DNA from: Bombyx mori | Lineage: Eukaryota; Arthropoda; Insecta; Lepidoptera; Bombycidae | Assembly (NCBI RefSeq): GCF_030269925.1 | Contig: NC_085127.1 | Coordinates: forward strand, 7,261,501-7,325,500 | Length of the DNA: 64,000 nucleotides | Reading direction: 5' to 3' | Shown: piece after piece, positions 10,918 to 21,981 of the stretch | How the letters are laid out: each line of letters opens with the position of its first letter | Position numbering within the stretch: the stretch's first letter is position 1 | Position numbers and translations under genes: made by a program | The notes under the pieces: model-generated | What the model was told of the DNA's origin: nothing | The model's database searches: none | Seen by the model: the letters and a program-made list of their open reading frames with translations, nothing else

Positions 10918-11756
10918 ACTAGAGGTCCCGCAGCAGTCGAAATTCGACTATAATTAATTGGAATTGTAAGTTTGTACACTATTATGATTGTATTTTATCT
11001 ATACTATAATATTATAAAGAAGAAAGATTTGTTTGTTTGTTTGTATTGAATAGGCTCCGAAACTACTGAACCGATTTGAAAAATTCTTTCACTGTTTAGA
11101 ATCTACACTATTCCCGAGTGACATAGGCTATAATCTTTTTTGAAAAATATTAGGGATCTAAAACTCCAATAATGTAACCCAAGGTGTAAAAAATTTGCCC
11201 AAAATATTCTTTACATCGCGTGCCCTGCGAAAACTATTGATGATAGAATAAAATAATGTACTACGATTTTGTATAACACATTATTATTTACAAAAAGTGT
11301 CGCGAGACCATATGTCTAACTATTATAGTTATGCCGCAATGGGTGTTCTTTTATTTTCAACGTCGTTGAAATTTTTGTTAAAGATCCAAGCGGAGCCAGA
11401 GCGGGCCGCTAGTACTTCCATAATCACAAATTTCGCCAAGGCTACACTATCAGAAAATATTAATACAGACAAACAATATTTAATCTATTCTCAATTTGAC
11501 CACAGACGTCAAAAACAAAAGTTTGACAATAAATAGTAGGTATGCATGCCTGTGTGCGTCAAATACATGGTATGTAGTGTGTGTAATGTTTTCTTTATTG
11601 ATTTAATGTATCTTTTATGCATTATTTAAAAAAATATTATCATTGTGCACTTCTTCTCTATATTCTCTATTAGTATGGAAAATTTCATACTCCTCCGTCC
11701 GTGCAATTTTCGTAAAAAGGGATACAAAGTTTTTGCTTCACGTATTAATATATAGA
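10918..11756 (-). mobile_element. Helitron-like element (TCTATATATTAATACG family), interrupted
   Basis: Second copy of the family at 6381. Its 3' end complement is ACTAGAGGTCCCGCAGCAGTC at 10918 and its 5' end is the complement of TCTATATATTAATACG at 11756. It is interrupted at 10998-11412 by a plus-strand Helitron of another family. No coding sequence is present. Confidence 0.72.
10998..11412 (+). mobile_element. Nested Helitron-like element (GGGCCGCTAG family)
   Basis: It starts TCTATACTATAATATTATAAAG and ends AGAGCGGGCCGCTAG followed by T, with A before the TC, the AT insertion context typical of Helitrons. Internal blocks TAGGCTCCGAAACTACTGAA and ATTCCCGAGTGACATAGGC recur at 45962-46380 and 60708-61071. 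It has no coding content. Confidence 0.75.
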
Positions 11757-11765
11757 TTTCGTGAT

Positions 11766-12002
11766 AGTTTGGACCTCTTGTGAGTCCGCGCGGGTAGGTA
11801 CCACCACCCTGCCTATTTCTGCCGTGAAGCGGTCATGCGTTTCGGTTTGCAGGGTAGAGCAGCCGTTGTAACTATACCTAAGACCTTAGACCTTATATCT
11901 CGAGGCAGGTGGCGCACTTACGTTGTAGATATCTATGGGCTGTAGTAACCACTTAGCACCAGGTGGGCTCTGAGTTCGTCCACCGATCTAAGCGATAAAA
12001 AA
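11766..12002 (+). mobile_element. Bm1 SINE, 5'-truncated
   Basis: The body runs from TTTGGACCTCTTGTGAGTCC to CACCGATCTAAGCGATAAAA. It starts only about 10 bp after the Helitron end at 11756, lacks the head and is moderately diverged. Confidence 0.85.
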
Positions 12003-12542
12003 AAGGACTATTATCTTGTATAGGAGACAAGTTGAAAAGTGGTGGTGTAAACAGCAAATTATTATTGGTCCTAGCACCAGTACTATTTATCTCTACTATC
12101 ACCTACTTATCTCTATCCACCATAATCGGAATATACAAGCAGTGTCGGCGATAAAGCAATATGTCAAACTGAACGCACCTGCTCAGTTGTTTGTGTTCTG
12201 TAAACTAGATAGCATTTGCAACTAGAATACCATTCTGTTTGCAGTCGACATTGTTTATGAGTAGCAATGAATATCGAATCTACCTAGATACTACTGTCGC
12301 TACTAACTAACGTAGACCCAATCAACATAACAGAGAGTGAATTATCTATCAAAATCGTTTACTTAATTTGAATTTTATTTAATAGATAATAAGATAAGTA
12401 AATGAACCCGCGCGAACATGTTTTTTTTTATATTCGACTTAGTAGTTTTTTTTTAAGGGATTCTATGACCTGGTAACTAAGACCTTTAGGTCAAGACTTA
12501 TTTTAATATAAATATTTATTTTTATGGAAAATGATAATATTA
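12003..12542. other. Unassigned DNA
   Basis: No gene or repeat is recognised beyond poly-T runs near 12421 and 12446. Confidence 0.35.
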
Positions 12543-12633
12543 AGTGAAATGAAATGAAGTTGATTAATATAAAACATGATATGGCATGAAATGAAATGAG
12601 ATGAGATGAGATGATATGAAATGAAATATAATC
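12543..12633 (+). repeat. Imperfect GAAAT/GAGAT microsatellite
   Basis: Irregular pentamers of GAAAT and GAGAT type (for example GAAATGAAATGAGATGAGAT) fill this stretch, interrupted near 12560-12585. Confidence 0.8.
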
Positions 12634-12913
12634 TCGGTAAAATGGTGGTCATTTACTGAAACTTTTTCAGTGGACTTTTTGGAGGATCCCGAGAAGCTAT
12701 GGCTTTTATTTCATTTTCCCACATTTGTGCACTTTCACAGATATTAAACAGTTAATAAACCACCGTTATTACACATTTAAAACTGAAGAAACATTATATA
12801 GACAAAAAAAAATGTGTGCGTGTACTAGTGTACACACGTAAGAAGTGAAACTTCTTTATGGCCTTATTTTTCGAAAAATGATCTACATGCAACTTTCTAG
12901 AAATTGGTTAAAT

Positions 12914-13033
12914 AAAGTTAAATTAGATAAAGTTTAAACAAAAGGATTTTATTATCATAGACATGAATACAAAAAAGTTAAATTAGATAAAGTTTAAACA
13001 AAAGGATTTTATTATCATAGACATGAATACAAA
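12914..13033 (+). repeat. Perfect 60-bp tandem duplication
   Basis: Positions 12914-12973 and 12974-13033 are identical (AAAGTTAAATTAGATAAAG to ATGAATACAAAA). It is a recent local duplication or an assembly effect. Confidence 0.95.
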
Positions 13034-13042
13034 AAAGATGGC

Positions 13043-13082
13043 GCGTAACGGAAAAATGTGACGCGTAACCGAAAAATGTGAC
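13043..13082 (+). repeat. 20-bp tandem duplication
   Basis: GCGTAACGGAAAAATGTGAC at 13043-13062 is followed by the same unit with one change at 13063-13082. Confidence 0.9.
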
Positions 13083-14082
13083 GGTAAATTTTTTTCCAAC
13101 GCCGATAAGGAAGTTTCACTTCAATAAAAAACAAATCACACAACTTCACTTCTCGCCTTCCCGCCAAAAAGTCATTCGACTCAGTAGTTATTTTATTTAA
13201 GCATAGATAATACACATAATTTAAGAGTGGGTAACACCGAACGGTGTTGGGTTTTTCATGGCGGGCGAACTTTATTCTCTTGTTGACAGCGGTCATAATA
13301 TATAGTGATCAGGGCCCTGAATTTGCGATACTTTAAGACAAATATTTTGTTTGTATGGAAACTAGCGACATCTTGTAGCGCATGTCCCTAAACTTATATG
13401 TTGTTAAAATTAAGGCATTTAATTACTGTATAACTAAACACAGAAAATAAAAAAAAACTAATAAACCATATAAGTCGTAGTTTCTGAAAATTTACAAAAT
13501 CTTTCATTAAAAATAAAATATAGAATAGGTAATACGTTACTGCCATCTACAGGAGCCATGAGAAACTAATCGAAACAAAGCCATCTAGTGGTCGACGCCC
13601 ATAAACAGTTTTGTTGAGTGCTTGAGTTGCTTATCTATAGCAAATTTATGTGTATCATCTATGTAATGATCATTTACAAACCCATTGGCTCTTAATCAGT
13701 AAATACCCTTATAATCCTGATTGCTTAAGTTATTAAGGCGTCTGCAGAATTTAAATATGAAGATACATCACTATAGTTTCCATATTATAACGTTTCCTGA
13801 ACTTCAATGCCCATAATGGATTACTATGTTGATGAGTTCACGAACCAACAATTACATGCGAGAGCCTGGCTTCCCGTCACCCTGATATAAATGACGGAGC
13901 ACCGATGCTCTGTATATATTTAAAAACCGTGACGTCACTAATGCCAACGTCACGACCCTCTTCATCAGGATGGTTACTCCTACTCGGTGAAGTAGAAAAA
14001 CAAACTTGTTTACCTAATTAATTACGTTTAACAAAACATTTTCTAGCTGTTGGTTCACTCTTGATGTAATTTCTATTATATT
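13083..14082. other. Unassigned DNA with CTCF-like motif
   Basis: No gene is recognised. GCCATCTAGTGG at 13580-13591 reads CCACTAGATGGC on the minus strand, fitting the CTCF core consensus. A one-mismatch version occurs near 13543-13554. A minus-strand frame at 13015-13296 is motif-free. Confidence 0.3.
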
Positions 14083-14291
14083 ACTAGCTGACCCGGTAGA
14101 CTTCGTAGTGCCTCAATCGATAAATAAAAGACCTAAACTTTTGCAAAATTGTTATTTTTATTTAATTCCGAGCACTTTCATATTTATCTTCCTTTTAAAC
14201 CTTCTCTGGACTTTCATAGATAATTCAAGACCAAAATTAGCCAAATCGGTCCAGCCGTTCTCGAGTTTTAGCAATATATAGGTATATAGAT
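14083..14291 (-). mobile_element. Lep1-like Helitron, 5' end damaged
   Basis: The 3' end complement ACTAGCTGACCCGGTAGACT is intact. The CCAAATCGGTCCAGCCGTTC block is present, but after CGAGTTTTAGC the usual CAATTCATTTTT segment is replaced by AATATATAGG. Confidence 0.75.
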
Positions 14292-14474
14292 TTTGGAATC
14301 CTTTCTGATAGAACAAATCGTCTTAGAATTCACAATTTTTTTATAACTGCTGCTCATAACGCTGATAGGTGATACAGCAGTTTTCCTATACAATAACGAC
14401 TTCGACGCTCTCATTGTGATTTTCATGAGCTGCTGTAGCCACATAAGAACCGGCAGGCTATGAGCGCGTTTGCA

Positions 14475-14775
14475 TAAATCGTCTTTTCGCATTAAAAGTG
14501 TACAATTTCCTAAAAATATTCGAAATTGTGTTAATATGCGGAATCATTTGGTATCACCAGTATTTTTCTCATAAATACTGTCAAAAGAGTGTAGTTTAGT
14601 TTTTTTTTTTTAGTTTACCTATGTTTTGACTACTATTAACAAAATTAATACATAATTTTATTTTAATTTAAAAGATATATAATGTAACTGGTAAAAAATA
14701 ACAAATAAATGTTGTAAAGATGATTAATATTAAAAATATCACATGTTGAACTTTTAAAACACTCTCCTGTAAAAT
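14475..14775 (+). repeat. Unclassified dispersed repeat, copy 1
   Basis: From ATCGTCTTTTCGCATTAAAAG to AACTTTTAAAACACTCTCCTG this sequence matches the reverse complement of 46497-46795 with scattered differences. Shared blocks include GGAATCATTTGGTATCACC and ATTAACAAAATTAATACAT. It is non-coding and the family is unknown. Confidence 0.65.
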
Positions 14776-15167
14776 TTGTAAGTTTTGAGATTATACAGTT
14801 TTAATGCGAGAAAACGAAATATGCATTATAAATAGCGTAGGTATTCGTTTTTAGCAGTAGTTGTTTTACTGGTATTAATTATGTTTCAACTTTCATATTA
14901 CTATTACGTTTCAATTAATTTAGAATCATAATGATCAACGTAGCTGTACCTAAAGGCTGTAAAGGCTGTAAAGACTGCGTTCTGCGTTGTTACTAACTGG
15001 ATTCGAATACCCTCTATGTCATTATTTCGTAATAAAATTTTATGTTTTTGTTTTATCAGCATTTATTATTTTACGATGCTTGATAGATTTTAAAATGATA
15101 TCTGAAGCGGTAAATTATGTTAGATTCTGTGTATATATTGTCTATGAAAGACTTCAAGTGATTTTGT

Positions 15168-15411
15168 ACTGGTGGTAGGACCTCTTGTGAGTCCGTACGG
15201 GTAGGTACAACCGCCCTGGCTATTACTGCCGTGAAGCAGTAATGCGTTTCGCTTTGAAGGGTGAGGCAGCCGTTGTGAGTATACTGAGACCTCAGAACTT
15301 ATATCTCAAGGTGGGTGGCGCATTTACGTTGTAGATGTCTATGGGCTCCAGTAACCACTTAACACCAGGTGGACTGTGAGCTCATCCACCCATCTAAGCA
15401 ATAAAAAAAAA
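15168..15411 (+). mobile_element. Bm1 SINE, headless form
   Basis: It starts exactly at ACTGGTGGTAGGACCTCTTG and ends CATCTAAGCAATAAAAAAAA. The tRNA-like head and central segment are absent. Confidence 0.88.
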
Positions 15412-15514
15412 GATCATGAAAATTCAATATAATTTATAACATAACATCATTTTATTTTAATAGTTTTTCTATACTGTATTATATTCTATACATTCTATAC
15501 TGTATAATATTATG

Positions 15515-15625
15515 AGCTCGTCGTGGCTAAGTCGTCCGGTGCATTCGTATCGAGTGATGTATGCGACTTCACCGGTGTTCAAATCTCGCAGGCTGGTACC
15601 AATTTCTCTAATGAAATACATATTT
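15515..15625 (+). mobile_element. Bm1 SINE head fragment
   Basis: The tRNA-like head is present in degraded form: CGTCGTGGCTAAGTCGTCCG (A-box region), then GGTGTTCAAATCTCGCAGGC (B-box region) and TACCAATTTCTCTAATGAAA. The body does not follow in the normal orientation. Confidence 0.75.
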
Positions 15626-15655
15626 TTTGTAATTATTCTTATTTATTATTTATAA

Positions 15656-15812
15656 TGGTGGACGAGCTCACAGCTCATCTGGTGTTATACTGGTTACCGG
15701 AGCCCATAGACACCTAAAACGCAAATTCCGCCACACACCTCGTGACATGGGATCTAAGGTCTCCATTTTTACAGTATAACGACTTCCCCACCCTTTTGAC
15801 CGTAACGCATTA
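15656..15812 (-). mobile_element. Bm1 SINE body fragment, reverse
   Basis: The minus orientation runs from the tail-side GGTGGACGAGCTCACAGCTC to CCGTAACGCATTAC, where the sequence switches orientation. Confidence 0.75.
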
Positions 15813-15930
15813 CGCGGTAGGGCGCCTCGTGAGCCCGCATGAGTAGGTACCATCACCCTGCCTATTTCTACTGTGAAGCAGTAATTCATTTCGGCTTAAA
15901 GGAAGGGGCCTGCTTGGCTACACTATTTAT
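15813..15930 (+). mobile_element. Bm1 SINE 5' body fragment, inverted against its neighbour
   Basis: GTAGGGCGCCTCGTGAGCCC through CTGCCTATTTCTACTGTGAA and CTTGGCTACACTA is the 5' part of the Bm1 body in plus orientation. It abuts the minus-oriented 3' part on its left. Confidence 0.7.
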
Positions 15931-16459
15931 TATGGTAAAATCATATTTTTAGATACTTACATACATAAGATAAAAGGTTCGATACACTTTTCGAAGTATT
16001 TTGCGCGAATTACCAGAAAACTTACATCGTAATATCGAAATAGCCTTTTTTTTAATTCCATTGCTTTTTAAAAGATCCATTATCATTTCATTCACGTTCG
16101 CTCACCTGAAAAAATGTATTCCGTATCACCGAAACTCATTATGAAGGCTTCGAATCCGCTTCGAGTAATCTCTCTGTGAAATACGGCGAGTCGACCGGTC
16201 ATTGTTAAAAACGTCCGGTCAGCAACGATAAATATAGAATACATTTAGGCTGAGATGAGAACGTAATCCGGATTTAGAAGAAAAAAAAAACCGGTTTTCT
16301 TCCCGCAATTTTTAGGTATATGGCTACGGTGTCGCTGTCAGCGGCTTAATTCGCGTAAGCATGGATAGAATTGATGTAAACGTCGTTCCGTATTTGGATT
16401 TGGAACGTGGACATCCGTTTTATACAACTGAGACTTCAACCTCATTTTTCAAGTTTGGT
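15931..16459. other. Unassigned DNA
   Basis: No gene or repeat is recognised. Confidence 0.35.
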
Positions 16460-16597
16460 GACGTCATTAGTACTACTGGGTGGATCGAGAATTCGTTCAC
16501 CCACCCTAGTAGTACTACTGACGTCCATGGGCGACGGTGACCACTCACCATCAGGTGGGCCGTGCGCTCGTCTGCCTACAAGGGCAATAATAAAAAA
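16460..16597 (+). repeat. LINE 3' tail with 5' foldback
   Basis: From about 16501 the sequence matches the LINE 3' UTR (CCATGGGCGACGGTGACCAC, CTCGTCTGCCTACAAGGGC, then an A-rich end). Arms at 16460-16483 and 16501-16525 form an inverted repeat with one mismatch and a 2-nt gap. The foldback therefore sits at the truncated 5' end. Confidence 0.7.
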
Positions 16598-17690
16598 ACC
16601 CATCGAAGCAATAAAAATGAAACAAATTTGTATAAATAATAAATAATTAGAATCACATAAACTAAACTTATTGATAGAAAGAGCAATCATGATATCACTT
16701 TTATTCAACTCAGATCTTAATTTCTATTGTGGATTATATTTGGTCGACCATTTTTATTAAATGCGTATCACTTACACAAATCCTGCACACACTCGAGTTT
16801 TCATTCATGCGCATAACTACATCATGCGGTTAACAAAGCGATTCATAGCGTTCTGAGATTCTCCCGCTGCTGCCGTGACCACGCCCGATGACTATGCTTA
16901 TAAAAATGCGCATATCATAACGACAAAGAGGACATTTCGAGAAAATCTCCCGCTTTGTTGTGCGGGCAAGGCTGTCCTTTATGTAGGCGTAATAAAGAAT
17001 TGATATTGTTAGCTTCTTCTACTTAACACACAGAGGGATCTCTTACAAAGCTTATAAAAGTAAACAGTGAACTTCTCATGAAGTTTTAAAAACGGTAGTA
17101 ATAAAACAACTGAATTTTTCCCTAATACATATTTTTTAATAAATAACAGTTCGCAAATCAGTATTCTAAAACAAAGGCAGCCTTTCATTGCGTAGTAAAA
17201 AAACTTTAATATAAATTGAGATATTTTTCAATTAAACTTAGTTAATCTGAAATAAATTAATCACATTTTATTTTGAACCAAATTACATCATTGTTTTACA
17301 TTCAGTTAGATATACATTTCATACGGTCTTATCGCTTAAAGCAACCAATTCTAGACAGTTAGATATTACACAAAACTAAGATAGATAAAGAAAGAATAGT
17401 TGAGAGTTTATAGAATATTTAATAATAGAATATAATAATAATTAAACGCTCATTTTCAAACAACCGTTGGTTCTGTCCACCCCCTCACAGAATTACGTGA
17501 TAGCGCCATAAAAACAATTAGTAACGCTATTTTTTTCACGAAGCACGTACGCAACGTAATTACACGCAGATGACGCGGACTAATGAAGGGAAAGTGAAAT
17601 TTACTCATTCGTCATTTTTATATGTAGTTTCGTAAGTATTCGTTTCGTAGGGTCATGTTTTTTGTGTTTCATTCTTCAAAAGGTCAAAAT
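16598..17690. other. Unassigned AT-rich DNA
   Basis: No gene or known repeat is recognised. Confidence 0.35.
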
Positions 17691-17928
17691 ACTGGTGGTA
17701 GGACCTCTTGTGAGTCCGCGCGGGTGGGTACCACCACCCTGCCTATTTCTGCCGTGAAGCAGTAATGCGTTTCGGTTTGAAGGATGGGGCAGCCGTTGTA
17801 ACTATACTTGAGACTTTAGAACTTATATCTCAAGGTGGGTGGCGCATTTACGTTGTGGATGTCTATGGGCTCCAGTAACCACTTAACACCAGGTGGGCTG
17901 TGAGCTCGTCCACCCATCTAAGCAATAA
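17691..17928 (+). mobile_element. Bm1 SINE, headless form
   Basis: A well preserved copy starts exactly at ACTGGTGGTAGGACCTCTTG and ends CATCTAAGCAATAAAAA. It is close to the consensus inferred from the window. Confidence 0.9.
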
Positions 17929-18050
17929 AAAATTATATATACGCAGATATTTGAAAACAATGTAAACATGAAGTTTAGTCATTAGACATACTGAAATGAA
18001 TTTCATACGCAACGGTTGCGTTTAGGAATCTAACGTTATATTTAAATCAC

Positions 18051-18489
18051 CTTTCGTCCGTCACACTTTGATAAAGCGGCACGACACGAGAACCCTCTCA
18101 TCGTGGCCGCTGGTAACTACATTCCCGATCCTGCGGACAGAATGGAAAGCAGTCGACGTCGCCCAAAACACGTCATTTCGGTTCTTCCCGATCCACTAAC
18201 GGTGCTTCTAGGCAGCCCAAGCACCGGTCATCGTTCTCGTCGAACCCGTCGCTTGCGACGAAGGTATCGAGGAGTAAATTAACCCTCAGACACAGCCCAC
18301 TGAGTTTCTCATCGGATCTTCTCAGTGGGTCGCGTTTCCGATCCGGTGGTAGATTCTGCGAAGCACGGCTCTTGCTAGGGTTCGTGTTAGCAATGTCGTC
18401 AGGTTTGAGCCCCGTGAGCTCACCTACTAGTTAAGGTTACGCTGACATAGCCTCTCAAGGCTATTAGCTTAGGTAGGAAAAAAAAAATC
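18051..18489 (+). mobile_element. Family X retroposon 3' end, longest copy
   Basis: This is the longest copy. It includes an upstream segment encoding a basic C-terminus (HRSRRTRRLRRRYRGVN then stop near 18278) before the shared 3' region (CAGCCCACTGAGTTTCTC to CTTAGGTAGG plus an A run). An ORF end followed by a 3' UTR and poly-A supports a non-LTR retrotransposon. No RT domain is present. Confidence 0.6.
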
Positions 18490-18916
18490 GTCCGTCAATA
18501 ATGTGAAATTAAATAAAGTAGACAAATCACAAAAATCTCGAAATAATGCTGGTCATTCGATTCATCCTTGATTGATGGAGGATGTAATTAATCGCTCCGA
18601 TACTGTTATTATGATCAAATATATTGAATTGTGCACAAATACGTGGCCAGGCGGAAAGATAAAGGGATTTGTGCCGATGACTCATTGTGGGGTATACAGA
18701 TTGCGACTTCTTTTCATGTTTAGGACTGATTGTGAAAGTTTTCTTATAACAGCGTTCATGCCTGCGACTATTTTTTATTAGGAAATATCTGGCTTGTACA
18801 CATGAGATTTGGGCATAATTGTCAGTAACTAGTACTGTAACTAGTAGTAAGTAATAATAATAATCATATTATTATTTTTTTGCGTACAAATCTGCTCAGG
18901 ACAATACAATAATCTA
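18490..18916. other. Unassigned DNA
   Basis: A 69-codon open frame at 18572-18781 shows no known motif. Nothing else is recognised. Confidence 0.3.
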
Positions 18917-19161
18917 TCTCTATATATAAAAATGAATTGCTGTTCGTTAGTCTCGCTAAAACTCGAGAACGGCTGGACCGATTTGGCTAATTTTGGTCTT
19001 GAATTATACGTGAAAGTCCAGGAAAGGTTTAAAAGGTGAGAAAATATAAAAAAGCTCGGAATTATATAGAAACAAACAATTTTCTTTTTCCTTTGATGTG
19101 TCCCCTTGATGTGTCTTTTATTTATCGATTGAGGCACTACGAAGTCTGCCGGGTCAGCTAG
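18917..19161 (+). mobile_element. Lep1-like Helitron, full length
   Basis: It starts TCTCTATATATAAAAATG after an A and ends CTGCCGGGTCAGCTAG before a T. Internal landmarks are GAATTGCTGTTCGTTAGTC and GAACGGCTGGACCGATTTGG. It is about 245 bp and non-autonomous. Mobility would depend on a Rep/helicase encoded elsewhere. Confidence 0.85.
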
Positions 19162-19728
19162 TAATTAATAAAACTTTATTTATTTCCAAACGTTTCATAA
19201 AGTTGTATTTGATTACAACGATTACCCAAAAAAAAACAGTTAATTAAAGCCAATATCTGTAAATTCAAGGCTCTCAACAATATAGGTAGTTTAATTTGAC
19301 TGATTTGTAAATTTGAAAACACAGACAATATTTGGTGGCTAAAAACTACTCGAAAAGAGCTTTACGTAAAAAACGAAAAGACTTGTGTTTTAATAAGTGC
19401 CACCCTCTTCCTTTCAATGAACTTTCACTAAAAGCTTCTCGGAATATTCATGAAGACGTCTGTTCTTTTCAGGTGGGTTTTCAATTCGTCGTTGAGCTTC
19501 GGTTTTTTTTCTACTGCAGGTAAGTTAGTTAAACACACAACATTCTGCCGGTTCCATTTGTGCGGAGTCTGTGATTTTAAATTGAATTCTTAAGAGGATT
19601 TAAATACTAAGTTTGGTTCAGAGCCAAGCCGCGTTATTTAACATTCCATGTACGCGGTACAAGATAATGAGAGATCCTTTTTTTAGGAACGGAATCGGAA
19701 GGCAGAAATTAAAATAAGAGGTACTTTA

Positions 19729-19979
19729 TCTGTATATATATAAAAATGAATTGCTGTTCGTTTGTTTCGCTAAAACTCGAGAACGGCTGGACCGATTTGG
19801 CTAATTTTGGTCTTCAATTATTTATGGAAGTCCAGGGAAGGTTTAAAAGGTAGATAAATATGATAATGCTAGGAATTAAATAAAAATATCAATTTTGTTT
19901 TACGTTTGATGTGTCCCCCGTCGGACGAATTCCTTTTTTTTATCGATTGAGGCACTACGAAATCTGCCGGGTCAGCTAG
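19729..19979 (+). mobile_element. Lep1-like Helitron, full length
   Basis: The ends TCTGTATATATATAAAAATG and CTGCCGGGTCAGCTAG are intact, and the same internal landmarks as at 18917 occur in direct orientation about 570 bp downstream of that copy. Confidence 0.85.
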
Positions 19980-21057
19980 TAATAATATAGTTTTCATTTC
20001 CTTTTGCTAGTGTGTTAAAATTTGTCGTAAGCCTGAAGCAGGTAACTACCATAGTTTTATAGTATTTTTGTCTTGAAGTAATCACACAATCGCTATATCA
20101 CACAATTAAAATTGGCCTAAAGTATCAAAATGAGGGATGTGAAATTTTTGATTTCCATGAATCATCAAATCCTCACGGTTATAGATCAAAATAATAAAAT
20201 TATGAAAGGGTCATTGGTCCTTGATATATGTGTAAAATTATCAAGTTAATCGAACATCTTAAAATTGGTGAATATTATATTGAAACATTCCGTAACATAA
20301 TTATGTACATATTATTAATTAGTTAGACATAGGTCAAACTTCGACCATATCTTATACATAAAATTCGATACATAAATTTCGGAAATGTAATTTTCGGGAG
20401 AGGAAAGGAAATTTTCAATACGCTTACTCCAGCCAAATGTAAAATAAATTGATTTCTTAGAGAGACTAACAGTAACCAGTTTAATTTTCAATTTGCAATA
20501 AAAAACACAAATTTCGCCCCGAACATTTAAATTTTATCAGCATATATTTATCATTATGTAACTTTAAAAGGCAGTACGGAATATGAGTAGCTTCAATCAT
20601 AAATTATATGTAGAAAACAAATAATTAATATAACCTGAAACCTTGTTAACCTTTAACCCTCAAGGGTTATACCCTGTATTCTGATATTTTACTGTCCGAT
20701 GAGTAATCTATGGCAACAGAAACATTACCTGTTATAATGATCTTGAACACAATTAATAAAGAGGGGAAAATGCCACCAATCATGTCCTTCAATGTGTTAA
20801 TCATTATTTCTACACTGAGGGTTGTTAAATCAATAACATTTTCATTAGGTAATTTAGTTGAATAATCAAATTTAGGGGTATTAAGCTATTAGTATATTTA
20901 AAAAAATCCAATAACGTTAGAACTGACAAATTTTAGACAACTTATATTTATATAGATAAGGATAATGGAAACAGAGAATTGAAGTAGAAAATGACGTGAC
21001 CCAGTTACGTGACGTAGTTATAATCCTCAATTCTACCAATCAACTTTAATAAATAGA
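19980..21057. other. Unassigned AT-rich DNA
   Basis: No gene or repeat is recognised. Confidence 0.35.
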
Positions 21058-21270
21058 TGTTTTGTGCACATTAATGATTCGGTGGTACAGGAGTTACTGC
21101 CCTTGACTCTTGCACCGAGGGTCGTGGGTTCGGGCAAACACTGTGTGATGAGCAGATTTGTTCATCTTTGTCTGGTTGCCTATTATCTATATATGTATAT
21201 ATTTAAACATAAGTATGTTTATCTGTCTCTGGTACACATAACATAGGTATTCCCAATTTTAGGCCGAATG
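21058..21270 (+). mobile_element. Diverged tRNA-derived SINE
   Basis: A B-box-like GGTCGTGGGTTCGGGC follows a weak A-box-like GATTCGGTGGTACAGGAG. The tail with CTGGTACACATAACATAGG corresponds to CTGGTACCTGTAACACAAG in the better copy at 36599. Assignment rests on this layout. Confidence 0.45.
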
Positions 21271-21297
21271 AACATGCGTCATTTGTTTTTAATTGTT

Positions 21298-21511
21298 ACT
21301 AGCTGACCCGGCAGACTTCGTAGTGCCTCAATCGATAAATAAAAGACTAAACTTTATTTAATTCCGAGCATTTTCATTTTATCTACCTTTTAAACCTTCT
21401 CTGGACTTCCACGAATAATTCAAGACCAAAATTAGCCAAATCGGTCTAGCCGTTCTCAAGTTTTAGCGAGACTAACGAACAGCAATTCATTTTTATATAT
21501 ATGTATGTAGA
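21298..21511 (-). mobile_element. Lep1-like Helitron
   Basis: The 3' end complement ACTAGCTGACCCGGCAGACT, the block CCAAATCGGTCTAGCCGTTC and the 5' side GCAATTCATTTTTATATATA are present. It is slightly shorter than the copies at 18917 and 35175. Confidence 0.82.
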
Positions 21512-21968
21512 TTATTACTTTCAAAACTATCATACTTAATCATGCATTGAGGATTACTTTTTATTTAATTAATAGACAACAGGCTATGTTATGTAATTTT
21601 TTATGAAAATAGTGCGATTTCAACTATCGAATATTCACATTAAATCAATTCATCGAATACTCGAGATGTCGAGAAGTCACGTAATGTCCCGTCTGGCTCG
21701 ACCACAGAAATGACACCCACGGGAGGGACAAAAGATTAACGTGGCACGTCTGTCCTCAGTCTTAAATCACATTACCGCCCTACTCCGCGTTTAATGTCTT
21801 CTTAAGATGGACGATGTTATTTCATGTCTGCGATTTTTAACGATCCAAAAATCAAATGTAACTTTGTAAAGTGCTTACGAATTATCTAATGTAACTTGTT
21901 TCTAATTGTTAAGACCGCTCATTTAAACTTTAAAAAATAGATAACTCACTTTGTTGAAGTACTTGATT
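21512..21968. other. Unassigned DNA
   Basis: No gene or repeat is recognised. Confidence 0.35.
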
Positions 21969-21981
21969 ACACCTTATCCTT

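Noticed and set aside
12543..12633. Possible CRISPR-like or ordered repeat array
   Set aside because: The repeats are irregular pentamers without spacers, a microsatellite.
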